Notes: generated by a model not told the origin, from the letters alone. Counted from the first letter of the stretch, positions 1 to 12,223 are shown. The stretch: DNA of 64,000 nucleotides from Acuticoccus yangtzensis (GCF_001927245.1 NZ_MJUX01000006.1:62001-126000); one strand, 5' to 3'. Numbers and translations are program-made.

Positions 1-863
1 AAGGCGCGGGTCTCGTCGTTGAGGTCCCAGTACCAGCCGGTGGTGATCGTCAGACCGGCCGTCGTCTCGAGGCCGAGGGCGTGGATGTCGGTGAGGAAGA
101 TGAGGAGGCCGGCCAGCGACTGACCCGCCGCCACGATGCCGAATTCCTGCGCCTGCTTGATGGAGTTGACGGTGTCGCCACCCGCGTTGGCGAGGCCGAT
201 GACCTTGGCGCCGGACGCCTGGGCCTGCAGCAGGAAGGACGAGAAGTCCTGGTTGGACAGCGGCGCGCGCACCGAGCCGAGGATCTCACCGCCGGCGTTC
301 TTCACGGCGTTGGAGGTGTCGGCCTCGAGCGCATGGCCGAAGGCGTAGTCGGCGACGATGAAGAACCAGGAATCGCCGCCTTCCTTCACCATCGCGCCGC
401 CGGTGCCGGTGGCCAGCGCGTAGGTGTCGTAGACGTAGTGGACGCCGTTGGGCGAGCACTGCTCGTTGGTGAGCGCGGTGGTGGCGGCGCCGGAGTTCAT
501 CGACACGATGTTCTTCTCGGTCGCGACCTGCTGCACGGCGAGGCCCACCGCCGAGTTCAGGATGTCGAAGATCGCGTCGACACCGTCAGTATCGGCCCAC
601 TGGCGGGCGATGTTGGCGCCGATGTCGGCCTTGTTCTGGTGGTCGGCGGACACGAGGTTCACCGGCTTGCCGTTGAAGTCGCCGAAATCTTCCAGCGCCA
701 TCTGCGCGGCCACGACCGAGCCCTGGCCGCCGACGTCGGCATAAACGCCGGACATGTCGGTGAGGACGCCGATGGTGATGCCGTCGTTGGAATATTGCGC
801 CTGCGCGCTCGCAGTCATCGCCAGACCCGCGACACCTGCCAGAAGGGCTTTCTTCAGACCCAT
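1..863 (-). CDS. ABC transporter substrate-binding protein, branched-chain amino acid (LivJ) type, partial
   Basis: Reading the minus strand from the ATG at 861-863 gives MGLKKALLAGVAGLAMTASA, a clear Sec signal peptide ending near residue 22, followed by YSNDGITIGVLTDMSGVYAD, typical of the periplasmic-binding fold of LivJ/leucine-isoleucine-valine-binding proteins. The frame stays open for all 287 codons to the window edge, so the C-terminus is missing. A GGGGAG ribosome-binding site lies just upstream of the start. It follows livF by about 40 bases and is the third gene of the livG-livF-SBP run. The protein would capture a small amphipathic substrate (amino acid, amide or urea-like) in the periplasm. 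Substrate cannot be told from the sequence. The permease genes are not in the window and may lie downstream, left of base 1. Confidence 0.9.
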   Translation of the reverse strand, partial: MGLKKALLAGVAGLAMTASAQAQYSNDGITIGVLTDMSGVYADVGGQGSVVAAQMALEDFGDFNGKPVNLVSADHQNKADIGANIARQWADTDGVDAIFDILNSAVGLAVQQVATEKNIVSMNSGAATTALTNEQCSPNGVHYVYDTYALATGTGGAMVKEGGDSWFFIVADYAFGHALEADTSNAVKNAGGEILGSVRAPLSNQDFSSFLLQAQASGAKVIGLANAGGDTVNSIKQAQEFGIVAAGQSLAGLLIFLTDIHALGLETTAGLTITTGWYWDLNDETRA

Positions 864-903
864 GTGACTCACTCCCCTTATTGAATTTTCGTTGGTTCGA
901 CCG

Positions 904-1604
<701 letters not shown>

Positions 1605-1608
<4 letters not shown>

Positions 1609-2354
1609 GCGTGGCCTCCCATGTAGGCGGCGCGCACTTCGGGGTTGTTGGAGACCTCTTCGTAGGACCCCTCGGCCAGCACCTGGCCGCGCTGCAGAAC
1701 GGTGATGGTGTCCGACAGGTCCGCCACCACGCCCATGTTGTGCTCCACCATCAGCACGGTGCGCCCTTCGGCCGCCTTGCGGATGAGGTCGACCACCATC
1801 TGGATGTCGCCGGTGGACATCCCCGCCATCGGCTCGTCGAACAAGAGAACCTCGGGCTTCAGGGCGAGCGTCGTCGCAAGCTCCAGCAGGCGCTTGCGGC
1901 CATAGGACAGCTCCACCGCCATGGCGCCGCGCATGTCCCACAGCCCGACCGATTTCAGAATCTCGTCGACCTCGTCGTCGAGTTCGTGGAGCACGCTTTC
2001 CGGCTTCCAGAACTTGAACGAGTTGTGCATCTGCCGCTGCAGGGCGACGCGCACGTTCTCCGCGCACGTCAGGTGCGGGAAGACCGAGGAAATCTGGAAC
2101 GAGCGCACCATGCCGCGGCGCGCCAGGGCAGCGGGCTTGGTGGTCGTGATGTCCTGTCCGTTGAGCCGGATTTTCCCCGAGCTCGGCTGAAGGAACTTCG
2201 TGATAAGGTTGAAACAGGTGCTCTTCCCGGCCCCGTTGGGACCGATCAGCGCATGAATGGTGTGCCGTTTAACCTGAAGATTGACGCCTTGAACGGCATA
2301 GAAACCGCCGAATTGCTTCGTCAGCCCTTCAGTCTCGATCGCGATATCCGTCAA
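1605..2354 (-). CDS. livG: High-affinity branched-chain amino acid-type ABC transporter ATP-binding protein LivG
   Basis: A 249-residue ABC ATPase with Walker A GPNGAGKST at residues 38-46, a LivG-type signature LSYGRKR at 149-155 in place of LSGGQ, and Walker B VLLFDEP at 169-175. The C-terminus carries the branched-chain transporter extension (GQVLAEGSYEEV and AYMGGH). It is the first gene of the minus-strand livG-livF-SBP run, so the promoter should lie in 2355-2718, shared divergently with alaS. In most genomes livH and livM precede livG; here they do not, so permease genes must be elsewhere, probably downstream of the binding protein. Confidence 0.93.
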
Positions 2355-2718
2355 TGTTCAGGGCCTCGCTCTGTGATGTCCACAGAAGGTCCACCCCAGT
2401 GCGCGCAACAAAGCCGGCTAAGAGCGGCGGAACCGTCCTTAGCGCGTGGCCAATCGATTGGATCGAACGCCACCGAACCTCCCCTTGGATCTTTTTAGAT
2501 CCTTCTTTCACTTAGCGCTACAATGCATGCGGAAACGTCTTTCGCAAGACCAAACCTTATGCAAATGCGGCACTTGGGTGACGCGGCGGACCCGCCACCC
2601 CCGCGTCCGAGGGTGACAAGACGGGCCACTCTCGCTACCTGAGGAACCATGAAAAACATCAGTGCCCGCATGGGATCGCCGCGGCGATCGGCCGGCACGA
2701 CCGTCGGAGGGGTCATTC
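2355..2718. other. Divergent intergenic region between livG and alaS
   Basis: This 364-base region must hold both promoters. It contains a perfect palindromic hairpin GGATCT-TTTT-AGATCC at 2487-2502, and a second GC-rich hairpin possibility at 2580-2607 (GACGCG pairing with CGCGTC) that would lie in an alaS leader. A short open frame with a good ribosome-binding site begins at 2649 and runs into alaS. No convincing -35/-10 pair could be picked out by eye. Confidence 0.5.
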
Positions 2719-5397
<2,679 letters not shown>

Positions 5398-5480
5398 ACT
5401 AACGGCGGCGCCTCAGCCGGAGGCGGATGTGACGGAGGGGGCCCCGCGGCCGACGCACCTCTCCCCTCCAGACCACACGA

Positions 5481-5517
5481 AAAAGCGGGCCCGGTTTTGC
5501 CGGGCCCGCCGCTTTTT
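5481..5517. terminator. Bidirectional rho-independent terminator between alaS and the DUF4112 gene
   Basis: The inverted repeat GCGGGCCCGG-TTTTG-CCGGGCCCGC is flanked by an A-run on the left and a T-run on the right, so it can terminate transcription from both convergent genes. Confidence 0.85.
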
Positions 5518-5533
5518 CGGGATCGTTGGAGCG

Positions 5534-5926
5534 TCAGTGGCGCCGGACGACCCCAGGCCGCGCCAGATCCCGCTTCAACATCCGCATGTTGGAGTTGTTG
5601 GCCTTCCAGAACACATCGGCCACGGTGCCGACGAGGGGGATCGACCCCACCACCGTATCACCGGCGACATTCATGGCCATGCGGGCAAGGGTGCGCTTGC
5701 GGGCGCCCATCCGGTACCCCTGGCCCAGAATATAGGCCGAGATGGCGAGACCCGCCGCATCGCCGATGCCCGGAACGATGCCGAGGATCGAGTCGAGGCC
5801 GAACCGGATCCCCATAAAGCTGAACTTCGAGTCGAGGAGGTGGGCAAGCTTGTCGAGTTCCGCCGTAGACGGCGCTGCCGAATAGGTTCGGTCACGGCCA
5901 CGGCGCATCGTGATGGTCGGTGCCAT
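5534..5926 (-). CDS. DUF4112 domain-containing membrane protein
   Basis: A 130-residue protein matching the DUF4112 family: LDKLAHLLDSKF, then the conserved GLDSILGIVPGIGDAAGLAI, an amphipathic or transmembrane segment around residues 40-75, and a second hydrophobic segment (GSIPLVGTVADVFWKANNSN). Function is unknown; the family is common in Rhizobiales. The start at 5926 is chosen because AAGGAGA lies at the right distance upstream; an extension to 5986 lacks such a site. It is monocistronic and converges on alaS. Confidence 0.85.
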   Translation of the reverse strand: MAPTITMRRGRDRTYSAAPSTAELDKLAHLLDSKFSFMGIRFGLDSILGIVPGIGDAAGLAISAYILGQGYRMGARKRTLARMAMNVAGDTVVGSIPLVGTVADVFWKANNSNMRMLKRDLARPGVVRRH

Positions 5927-6088
5927 AATGAAAAATCTCCTTCGCTGTAATAATTCCGTCGCGACCACCCGGTTCCCGTGGTTCACCGCCGCGTAACCTG
6001 CGCCTCCTCTTCACTCGGCCTCTTGCCCTGTCCCCCGGCTTCGCGAGACAACATCCGCCACACCAAGAGAAGGACCGCGCGAGGCCCG

Positions 6089-6904
6089 ATGCCCATCTCC
6101 CAACCGCTCGATGTTTTGGCGGCGCTGATCCCCGACGGCGCGCGCCTCGCCATCCCGGCCGACTATGCGGGCGTTTCCATGGCGATGGTGGCGCCGCTGC
6201 TCAAACGTGGTGCCCACGGCCTTCACCTCGTGTGCGTGCCCACCAGCGGCATCCAGGCCGACATTCTGATCGGCGCCGGGGCCGTCGCCACGGTCGAGAC
6301 CAGCGCCGTGACCCTCGGCGAAGCGGGAGGTGCCCCGGCTTTTAATCGCGCGGTTAAAAGCGGGACGATCCGGCTGATGGACGCCACCTGCCCGGCCATC
6401 CACGCCGGGCTCATCGCCGCGCAAAAAGGGATGCCATTCCTACCGCTGCGCGGCCTCATCGGCTCGGACATCCTCGCCAACCGCCAGGACTGGCGGGTGA
6501 TCGACAATCCCTTCGCCGATGAGCGCGATCCCGTCGTCCTCATCCCCGCCCTCGCCCCCGACGTGGCGCTTTTCCACGCGCCAGCCGCCGACCGCTTCGG
6601 CAACGTGAAGATCGGCCGTCGCCGCGAGCTCGCAACCATGGCCTATGCGGCGCGCTCCACCATCGTCACCGTGGAACGGATCGTCGAAGGCGACCTGATG
6701 GCGAGCGAGGAGAGCGCGGCGGGCACCCTCCCGGCGCTCTATGTGGACGCGATCGGCGTCGCCCCCGGCGGTGCTGCCCCCTGCGCGCTGTGGGGCGAGT
6801 ACGAAACCGACACCGCCGCCATGCGCGCCTACGCCAAAGCCGCGCGCGATCCGGCCGCGTTCGCCGACTACGTCGCCGCCCTCACCGGTGAGGTGCCGGC
6901 ATGA
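6089..6904 (+). CDS. CoA-transferase family I, subunit A
   Basis: A 271-residue protein of the family I CoA-transferase alpha subunits. It shows the opening IPDGARLAIPADYAGVSMAM, a central GAGAVATVETSAVTLGE segment and HAPAADRFGNVKIGRRREL, the family's DxxGN motif. These enzymes move CoA between carboxylic acids, or in the IpdAB branch hydrolyse a cyclic CoA thioester. The GACxG-like glycine loop usual near the N-terminus is replaced by PADYAGVSM, so a divergent substrate is likely. It overlaps subunit B by four bases (ATGA). The acceptor and donor acids cannot be named. Confidence 0.8.
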   Translation: MPISQPLDVLAALIPDGARLAIPADYAGVSMAMVAPLLKRGAHGLHLVCVPTSGIQADILIGAGAVATVETSAVTLGEAGGAPAFNRAVKSGTIRLMDATCPAIHAGLIAAQKGMPFLPLRGLIGSDILANRQDWRVIDNPFADERDPVVLIPALAPDVALFHAPAADRFGNVKIGRRRELATMAYAARSTIVTVERIVEGDLMASEESAAGTLPALYVDAIGVAPGGAAPCALWGEYETDTAAMRAYAKAARDPAAFADYVAALTGEVPA

Positions 6905-7662
6905 GCGCGGCGCCGGGCGCCTCCCCCCGCGAGATCCTGATCGCCACCATCGCCGACCTGTTGGACGGCGTGCGCCACGTCGCCGTCGGCGCGTCCTCGC
7001 CCATCCCCGCGGCGGGGGCGATGCTGCGGCGCGCGCTGAACGAAACGGAGGGCAAGCCGCCGGTGCGGCTCTCCATCCTCGGCTCGGTGCGCCACAACTT
7101 CTTCACCAACGGCGGGGTGGAGCTGTTTGACTGTGCCGCCCAGGGGCGCATCGACGCCTTCTTCCTCGGCGGCGGCCAGATCGACGGGGAGGCCAACATC
7201 AACCTCGTCGGCACCGGCACCTATCCTGAGACCGACGTCCGCTGGCCCGGCTCCTTCGGCTCGGCCTACCTCTATTTCGTGGTGCCGCGGGTGATCCTCT
7301 TCCGCGAGGAGCACAGCCCGCGGGTCTTCGTGCCGAAGGTGGATTTCGTGTCCGCGCCGGGGGTCAGCGATCCCGGCACCTTCCGCACCGGCGGGCCTTA
7401 CGCGCTCCTGACCGGCAAGGGGCTGTTCGACTTCGACAAGGAGCGGCGCCGCTTCGCGCTGCGCAGCGTCCACCCCGGCCACAGCCTGCGGGAGATCGAG
7501 GCCGCTACGGGCTTCGGCTTCGACCATGCGGCAGCCCCGGCCGAAACGCCGCAGCCGCGGGCGGAGGCGATGCGCCTCCTCCACGGCCGCGTTCTGGACG
7601 AGCTGGCGGAGACCTATCCTGACTTCGCCGCCAGCCTCAAGGACGAGCGTGCGGCCGCCTGA
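6901..7662 (+). CDS. CoA-transferase family I, subunit B
   Basis: A 253-residue partner of the upstream subunit. The motif LGGGQIDGEANINL near residue 90 corresponds to the GAxQVDxxGNIN signature of beta subunits, and DPGTFRTGGPYALLTGKGLFDFD resembles IpdB/GctB-like proteins. I do not see the SENG-type motif that carries the catalytic glutamate in SCOT-like enzymes; IpdB-like proteins also lack it, so hydrolase-like chemistry is possible. Its last codons and TGA stop lie within the first copy of a GC-rich repeat (7651-7744), so the C-terminus may have been reshaped by repeat expansion. Confidence 0.8.
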   Translation: MSAAPGASPREILIATIADLLDGVRHVAVGASSPIPAAGAMLRRALNETEGKPPVRLSILGSVRHNFFTNGGVELFDCAAQGRIDAFFLGGGQIDGEANINLVGTGTYPETDVRWPGSFGSAYLYFVVPRVILFREEHSPRVFVPKVDFVSAPGVSDPGTFRTGGPYALLTGKGLFDFDKERRRFALRSVHPGHSLREIEAATGFGFDHAAAPAETPQPRAEAMRLLHGRVLDELAETYPDFAASLKDERAAA

Positions 7663-7744
7663 GCAGCGGCCGGAGGGGTCCAAGCGCGGCCGCCTGAGCG
7701 GCGGCCCGTATAGTCCGAGCGTGGCCGCCTGAGCGGCGGCCCGT
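7651..7744 (+). repeat. Three imperfect copies of a GC-rich palindromic repeat spanning the stop codon of the CoA-transferase B gene
   Basis: The core GGCCGCCTGAGC(A/G)GCGGCC occurs at about 7652, 7687 and 7722, spaced 35 bases apart. The first copy includes the TGA stop of the upstream gene, and each later copy repeats that gene's last codons and stop. Each copy is itself partly palindromic (GCCGC and GCGGC arms). Confidence 0.85.
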
Positions 7745-7750
7745 CTGTTC

Positions 7751-7780
7751 AAAAAAGGCGGCCGCCCCAGTGGCGGCCGC
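7751..7780 (-). terminator. Rho-independent terminator of the OmpA-like gene
   Basis: On the minus strand, a perfect 9-bp GC stem (7772-7780 with 7758-7766) and a 5-base loop are followed by six T residues (complement of 7751-7756). Confidence 0.8.
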
Positions 7781-7785
7781 GCAGG

Positions 7786-8349
7786 TCATTCGCCCAGATT
7801 GATGATCTGGACGCGGCGGTTCACGCCGCTGTCCGGATTGGCCGGGTCCTGAAGCTGCTCCTCGCCCAGGCCGATCGCCACGAGACCTGCGGCCGGAACG
7901 TTGAACGTCGTCGTCAGCGCGTCGTAGATCGACGCAGCGCGCTGCTTGCTGAGGTTGAAATTCAACTCCCGCCCGCCGGTGGCGTCGGTGTGGCCGACGA
8001 TGACGAGGCGCTGACCCATCAGATAAGGCGTGTGCAGCGCGTCCGCGATGAGGCCGACCGCGTGGTAGCTTTCCGGCCGGATACGCGCCGAACCACGGTC
8101 GAAGTTGATCTCGATGCTGAGCTGCGGGTAGGCGGACAGGCTGTCCGAGAGCGGGCCGGGGGCGTTGTCGCCACCGCTGGCCGCCGCGGCAGCCGCAGCC
8201 GCCTCGAGCGCGATCGGATCGAGCCGGGCCACCGTCGCTTCAGTCTGGTAGAGGCTGTTGATGATCTGGTTGCGGTCGATCCGCTGCTGGGCGTTCGCGC
8301 CCGTGGAGGCGGCCAGCGCCAGAGCGGCGAGAAGAACGATGTGCTTCAT
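7786..8349 (-). CDS. OmpA family protein
   Basis: A 187-residue exported protein with signal peptide MKHIVLLAALALAASTGANA and no lipobox cysteine, so it is periplasmic or otherwise non-lipidated rather than Pal. The OmpA C-terminal peptidoglycan-binding domain fills the second half: INFDRGSARIRPES, VIVGHTDATGG with the diaminopimelate-contacting Asp, and LSKQRAASI with the Arg. An alanine-rich linker follows the first 40 mature residues. The start at 8349 gives the signal peptide; GGGGAAG lies just upstream. It sits 14 bases after a Cys-rich repeat protein gene, a likely two-gene operon. Confidence 0.9.
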   Translation of the reverse strand: MKHIVLLAALALAASTGANAQQRIDRNQIINSLYQTEATVARLDPIALEAAAAAAAASGGDNAPGPLSDSLSAYPQLSIEINFDRGSARIRPESYHAVGLIADALHTPYLMGQRLVIVGHTDATGGRELNFNLSKQRAASIYDALTTTFNVPAAGLVAIGLGEEQLQDPANPDSGVNRRVQIINLGE

Positions 8350-8363
8350 GTCAGATCTTCCCC

Positions 8364-8780
8364 TCAGCGCCAGCCGGCATTGGTGATGGCGGCATTGCAC
8401 GCCGCGCTGACGGTACGCTCCGCCTTCAGCAGGCACTGCAGGACGCGGCCACGCCCCGCCTCGGTCATCGGACAGCGGCGGCGGATATCGGTGGCGCAAA
8501 TCTGCTCGGCGCTCGCCTGAGCCGCCTTGCGCGCTTCGATCGACTGGCCCACCCGCACGAGGTCGGCCGCACATTGGCCGGAAAGGTTCGCACGGTTCTG
8601 CATGAGGCAGCGACCGATCTCCCAATTGCCGAGGTTGGCTTTAGGGCAATATTTGCCGATATCGCTGCCGCAGCTGTTGGCGAGAAGGGTGATCGCGTCG
8701 GCATAGCCGATCGTATCGGCGGACGCCGGCCCCGCGAGGCCGACCACCATGGCCAAGGCGGCCATGCTTCGCTTGAACAT
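8364..8780 (-). CDS. Cysteine-rich repeat-containing secreted protein
   Basis: A 138-residue protein with signal peptide MFKRSMAALAMVVGLAGPASA. Mature sequence has two copies of a Cys-rich module: CGSDIGKYCPKANLGNWEIG..CLMQN..LSGQC and CATDIRRRCPMTEAGRGRVLQCLLKA..VSAAC. This matches the GLG1-like Cys-rich repeat family. Eight cysteines imply four disulfides in the periplasm. It is upstream of and probably co-transcribed with the OmpA-like gene. Molecular role unknown. Confidence 0.85.
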   Translation of the reverse strand: MFKRSMAALAMVVGLAGPASADTIGYADAITLLANSCGSDIGKYCPKANLGNWEIGRCLMQNRANLSGQCAADLVRVGQSIEARKAAQASAEQICATDIRRRCPMTEAGRGRVLQCLLKAERTVSAACNAAITNAGWR

Positions 8781-8931
8781 AAATTAGCTCCCCACGCACG
8801 TTTCTGAGGAGCGGTATAAGCTGATCCTGCACCGTGCAACGGCACTTTTTTGCCTGAACAGGTTGTGGCCGGCCTATTGATGCGGGAAGGCCACACGCGG
8901 CGGGCGTGGGCGGGGCCGCGCCCGGCCTGTT

Positions 8932-10926
8932 TCAGGCGGCGCGGACGGCGCTGCGTGCGGCCCGTGCCACCGCCGCGGCATCGCCGCCGAGGTCGCCCAG
9001 CGCCATGATGAGCGGGCCGAGGTGCGCTGCATAACGCTGCCACACCGCCGAGCTTCCGGCGTAGATGGGCTGACGAACCTGCCCGGCGCTCGCCGTCATC
9101 ACCGGGCGCTCCACCATATGGGGGGCGAGGCAGGCCGGGTTGAACTTCAAGCCGCAGAAGGCCAGCAGCATGCGCGTCGTCACCGCGGGTTCCTCGGTGA
9201 GATCGCGATAGTCGAGCGGCAGGATGCGGCCGGGGAAGAGCTGACCCCAGCGGGCCACCAGCGCGGCCTCCTGGCGCATATAATGCCCGATCGCGGCGAG
9301 ATCGCTCGCATAGGAATTCCCGGCGCCGGTGAAGTCGTGCTTATAGATCGACCAGCCCGTGGCGACGGCGTCGCGCGACATGAGGACGAAGCGGGCTTCC
9401 GGGAAGACCGCCGCGATGAGGCCGACCCGGCGCGTGTTGGAGAGGCTCTTGTCCACCACCACCGGAGCCGACAGCGGAAGTTCGGCGATCGCCGCACGGT
9501 AGGCCGCGCGCACTTCGCCGATGATCGCCTGGCACGGCGCCTCCCCGGCTTCGAGACCCGCGATCAACGGCTGCGCGGCCCTCTCGAAGGCGCCGGTTTC
9601 CCCTGCTCCGTCGACCTCCGGATGGGCCGCCAGGATCTGCTCGGCGAGGCTGGATCCGGACCGCGGCATGCCGACGATGAAGAGGGGGCGCGGGCCGTCG
9701 TCGGTCCTCCCCTGCCAGGCGGGCAGGGCCCCCGCCTCGAACACCTTGGCGATCGCCGCGAATTGACGCTCCACATGGTCCGGGTCGTAGGGCCGCTCGG
9801 CATAGCGGGCGGCGTTGGCGGCGGAAAGGTGGGCGAAGGCGCGCTCGGACTGGCCGGTCGCGTCGTAGGCGGTGCCGAGGGCGAAGTTCAGGCGGGTGCG
9901 CGCGCCTGACCGCTGCTCTTGCTCCAGCAGCGCCTCCATCTCGGCGATGTGCGGGTGACCGGCGCGGTAGGTGGTCCAGTTGGCGAGGTTGGCGTGGGCG
10001 CTAGCGTAGGCCGGGTCGATGGCGAGGGCCGCCCGCAGCGTCTCCGCCGCCTCCCCCGCGCGGCCCATCTCGCCCAGCACCTGGCCGAGATTGCAGAGCG
10101 CGACCTCGGACTGCGGCTCGTGCGCCAGCGCGGTGCGGAAGGCGGCGGCCGCGTCCTCGTGGCGCAGGCAGTCGCGCAGGGCGTTGCCGCGCTTGATGTG
10201 GATCTCGGCCGCCGCCGCATCGTCGCGGACGAGGTGGAGAGCACGGTCATAGTCGGCAAGCGCCGCGGCGTAGGCGCCGGCGTGGTGGTGGGCAAGGCCG
10301 CGGTCGGTGAGGAGCGTCCACTCGGCCGGAGCGAGCGCGATCGCGGCGCCGAACGCCGAGGCGGCCTTCGCCGCGTCGCCCGCGCGCATCAGCGCCGCGC
10401 CGAGAAGGCGGTGCATGTCGGCGTTGAACGGCTCCACGCGCACCGCTTCCATGTTGAAGGCGATGCCCGCCTTGAACTCGCCGATGTCGGCGAGCAGCGT
10501 CGCGAGGCGCAGGAGGGCCGCGGTGAAGGTCGGTTGGGCCTTGATGGCAGCGGTGTGGGCGGCGATGGCGGCGGCGCGGTTGCCGAGCCGCTCCTCGATG
10601 ATGCCGAGGGCGAATTGCAACTCCACCGCGTCCGGGTAGCGCGCGGCGAGGGGGCGCGCGATCTGCAGCGCCTCGGCATGCGCGCCGGCGACCGCGAGCG
10701 CCTTCATGCGGCCCATCGCCTTGGCGAGATTGGCCGCTGAGTCGCCCTCGTGCGGAACGATGCGGGCCGGCTCGGTCAGCGCCTTCAGCCCGTCGCGGGC
10801 GCGGACATTTTCGGGGAATCGCGAGAGGATTTCGAGGTAGGCCGCGTGCGCTTCGAGGTACTGGCCCGCGTCGGCGAGCTTCTGCGCCGAGATGAGGATG
10901 CGGTTGATCGGCAGTGCAGCAGTCAT
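8932..10926 (-). CDS. TPR-repeat sulfotransferase family protein
   Basis: A 664-residue protein. About the first 370 residues form tetratricopeptide repeats (for example DAAKAASAFGAAIALAPAEW, EDAAAAFRTALAHEPQSEVA and GEAAETLRAALAIDPAYASA). The rest is a sulfotransferase domain with the PAPS 5'-phosphosulfate loop FIVGMPRSGSSLAEQIL and the 3'-phosphate segment FVLMSRDAVATGWSIYKHDF. This architecture resembles tyrosylprotein sulfotransferase-like bacterial proteins. The start at 10926 has a GGAGGCG site and is preferred over a longer frame. It has no nearby PAPS synthesis genes and no signal peptide. Acceptor unknown. Confidence 0.88.
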   Translation of the reverse strand: MTAALPINRILISAQKLADAGQYLEAHAAYLEILSRFPENVRARDGLKALTEPARIVPHEGDSAANLAKAMGRMKALAVAGAHAEALQIARPLAARYPDAVELQFALGIIEERLGNRAAAIAAHTAAIKAQPTFTAALLRLATLLADIGEFKAGIAFNMEAVRVEPFNADMHRLLGAALMRAGDAAKAASAFGAAIALAPAEWTLLTDRGLAHHHAGAYAAALADYDRALHLVRDDAAAAEIHIKRGNALRDCLRHEDAAAAFRTALAHEPQSEVALCNLGQVLGEMGRAGEAAETLRAALAIDPAYASAHANLANWTTYRAGHPHIAEMEALLEQEQRSGARTRLNFALGTAYDATGQSERAFAHLSAANAARYAERPYDPDHVERQFAAIAKVFEAGALPAWQGRTDDGPRPLFIVGMPRSGSSLAEQILAAHPEVDGAGETGAFERAAQPLIAGLEAGEAPCQAIIGEVRAAYRAAIAELPLSAPVVVDKSLSNTRRVGLIAAVFPEARFVLMSRDAVATGWSIYKHDFTGAGNSYASDLAAIGHYMRQEAALVARWGQLFPGRILPLDYRDLTEEPAVTTRMLLAFCGLKFNPACLAPHMVERPVMTASAGQVRQPIYAGSSAVWQRYAAHLGPLIMALGDLGGDAAAVARAARSAVRAA

Positions 10927-11068
10927 GGATCGCCTCCGTTCGCCCGGATCCGCCCGAGACGGTGAGACGACGGTAGCGGCCGAGGCTCGCGCGAAGCTGA
11001 TTTCTGCGAAACGAATAGCCGCCCGCGGGGACCGTGATCCGGCACCGGCCGCGCGGGCCTGCGGCACG

Positions 11069-11095
11069 AAAAAAGGCGGGATCGCTCCGGCCTTT
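11069..11095 (-). terminator. Rho-independent terminator of recA
   Basis: On the minus strand AAAGGCCGGA-GCGA-TCCCGCCTTT forms a stem with one C-C mismatch and continues into further T residues, 28 bases after the recA stop. Confidence 0.75.
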
Positions 11096-11122
11096 CCTCA
11101 GGTGTCGCGTGCCGCCGCGGGC

Positions 11123-12223
11123 TTATTCGGCGGCGAAGCTGTCGTCGTCGTCCGGGCTTTCGGCGTCGCCGTCGGGCTCCGGCGCACCGGCGATCTTGTC
11201 GGCGATGATGCCGGCGGACTGGCGCACCGCCATCTCGATCGCGTTGGCAATCTCCGGATTGTCGCGCAGGAACTGCTTGGAATTCTCGCGCCCCTGGCCG
11301 AGCCGCTGGGTGTCGTAGGAGAACCAGGCGCCCGACTTCTCGACGATGCCGGCCTTCACGCCGAGGTCCAGAAGCTCACCGAGCTTGGAGACGCCCTCGC
11401 CGTACATGATGTCGAACTCGACCTCGCGGAACGGCGGGGCGAGCTTGTTCTTCACCACCTTCACGCGGGTCTGGTTGCCGACCACCTCGTCACGGTCCTT
11501 GATGGCGCCGATGCGGCGGATGTCGAGACGCACGGAGGAGTAGAATTTCAGCGCGTTGCCGCCGGTGGTCGTCTCGGGCGAGCCGAACATCACGCCGATC
11601 TTCATGCGGATTTGGTTGATGAAGATGACCATGGTGTGGCTGCGCGAGATGGAGCCGGTCAGCTTCCGGAGCGCCTGGGACATCAGGCGCGCCTGGAGGC
11701 CGGGGAGCTGGTCGCCCATCTCGCCCTCAAGCTCGGCCCGCGGGGTGAGGGCTGCGACGGAGTCGACGACGAGAACGTCCACCGCGCCGGAGCGCACCAG
11801 CGTGTCGGCGATTTCCAGCGCCTGCTCGCCCGCGTCGGGCTGCGAGATCAAGAGATCGTCCACCTGGACGCCCAGCTTGCGGGCATAGATCGGGTCGAGC
11901 GCGTGCTCGGCGTCGATGAAGGCGCAGATGCCGCCCTTCTTCTGCGCCTCGGCGATGGTGTGCAGCGCCAACGTCGTCTTGCCCGACGATTCCGGCCCGT
12001 AAATCTCGACGATGCGGCCCTTGGGCAGACCGCCGATGCCGAGCGCGATGTCGAGGCCGAGCGACCCTGTGGATACGGTCTCCACCTCGATCGTCTGCCC
12101 CGCGCCGAGCTTCATGATCGAGCCCTTGCCGAAGGAGCGCTCGATCTGGCTGATCGCGGCGGTCAACGCTTTGGTCTTATCCACGGACGACCCCTCAACC
12201 AGGCGTAGATCTGATTGCGCCAT
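11123..12223 (-). CDS. recA: Recombinase RecA
   Basis: A 366-residue RecA, the ATP-dependent strand-exchange protein and LexA coprotease. Walker [10 protein letters not shown] is at residues 76-84; [13 protein letters not shown]-like core ([13 protein letters not shown]), [19 protein letters not shown] and [14 protein letters not shown] loop 2 region are intact. The acidic C-terminus ([13 protein letters not shown]) is normal. The start [11 protein letters not shown] at 12223 matches rhizobial RecA N-termini and has AAAGGAT upstream; an extension of seven codons to 12244 is less likely. A LexA-type box lies 69-83 bases upstream of the start, so SOS regulation is expected. Confidence 0.97.
   Translation of the reverse strand: MAQSDLRLVEGSSVDKTKALTAAISQIERSFGKGSIMKLGAGQTIEVETVSTGSLGLDIALGIGGLPKGRIVEIYGPESSGKTTLALHTIAEAQKKGGICAFIDAEHALDPIYARKLGVQVDDLLISQPDAGEQALEIADTLVRSGAVDVLVVDSVAALTPRAELEGEMGDQLPGLQARLMSQALRKLTGSISRSHTMVIFINQIRMKIGVMFGSPETTTGGNALKFYSSVRLDIRRIGAIKDRDEVVGNQTRVKVVKNKLAPPFREVEFDIMYGEGVSKLGELLDLGVKAGIVEKSGAWFSYDTQRLGQGRENSKQFLRDNPEIANAIEMAVRQSAGIIADKIAGAPEPDGDAESPDDDDSFAAE

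Noticed and set aside
7651-7744. Possible CRISPR array.
   Set aside because: Repeats are only about 22 bases with 13-base intervals, contain a gene's stop codon and have no cas genes nearby.
7786-8349. OmpA-like protein considered as Pal.
   Set aside because: The signal peptide lacks a lipobox cysteine and the gene is not linked to tolB.
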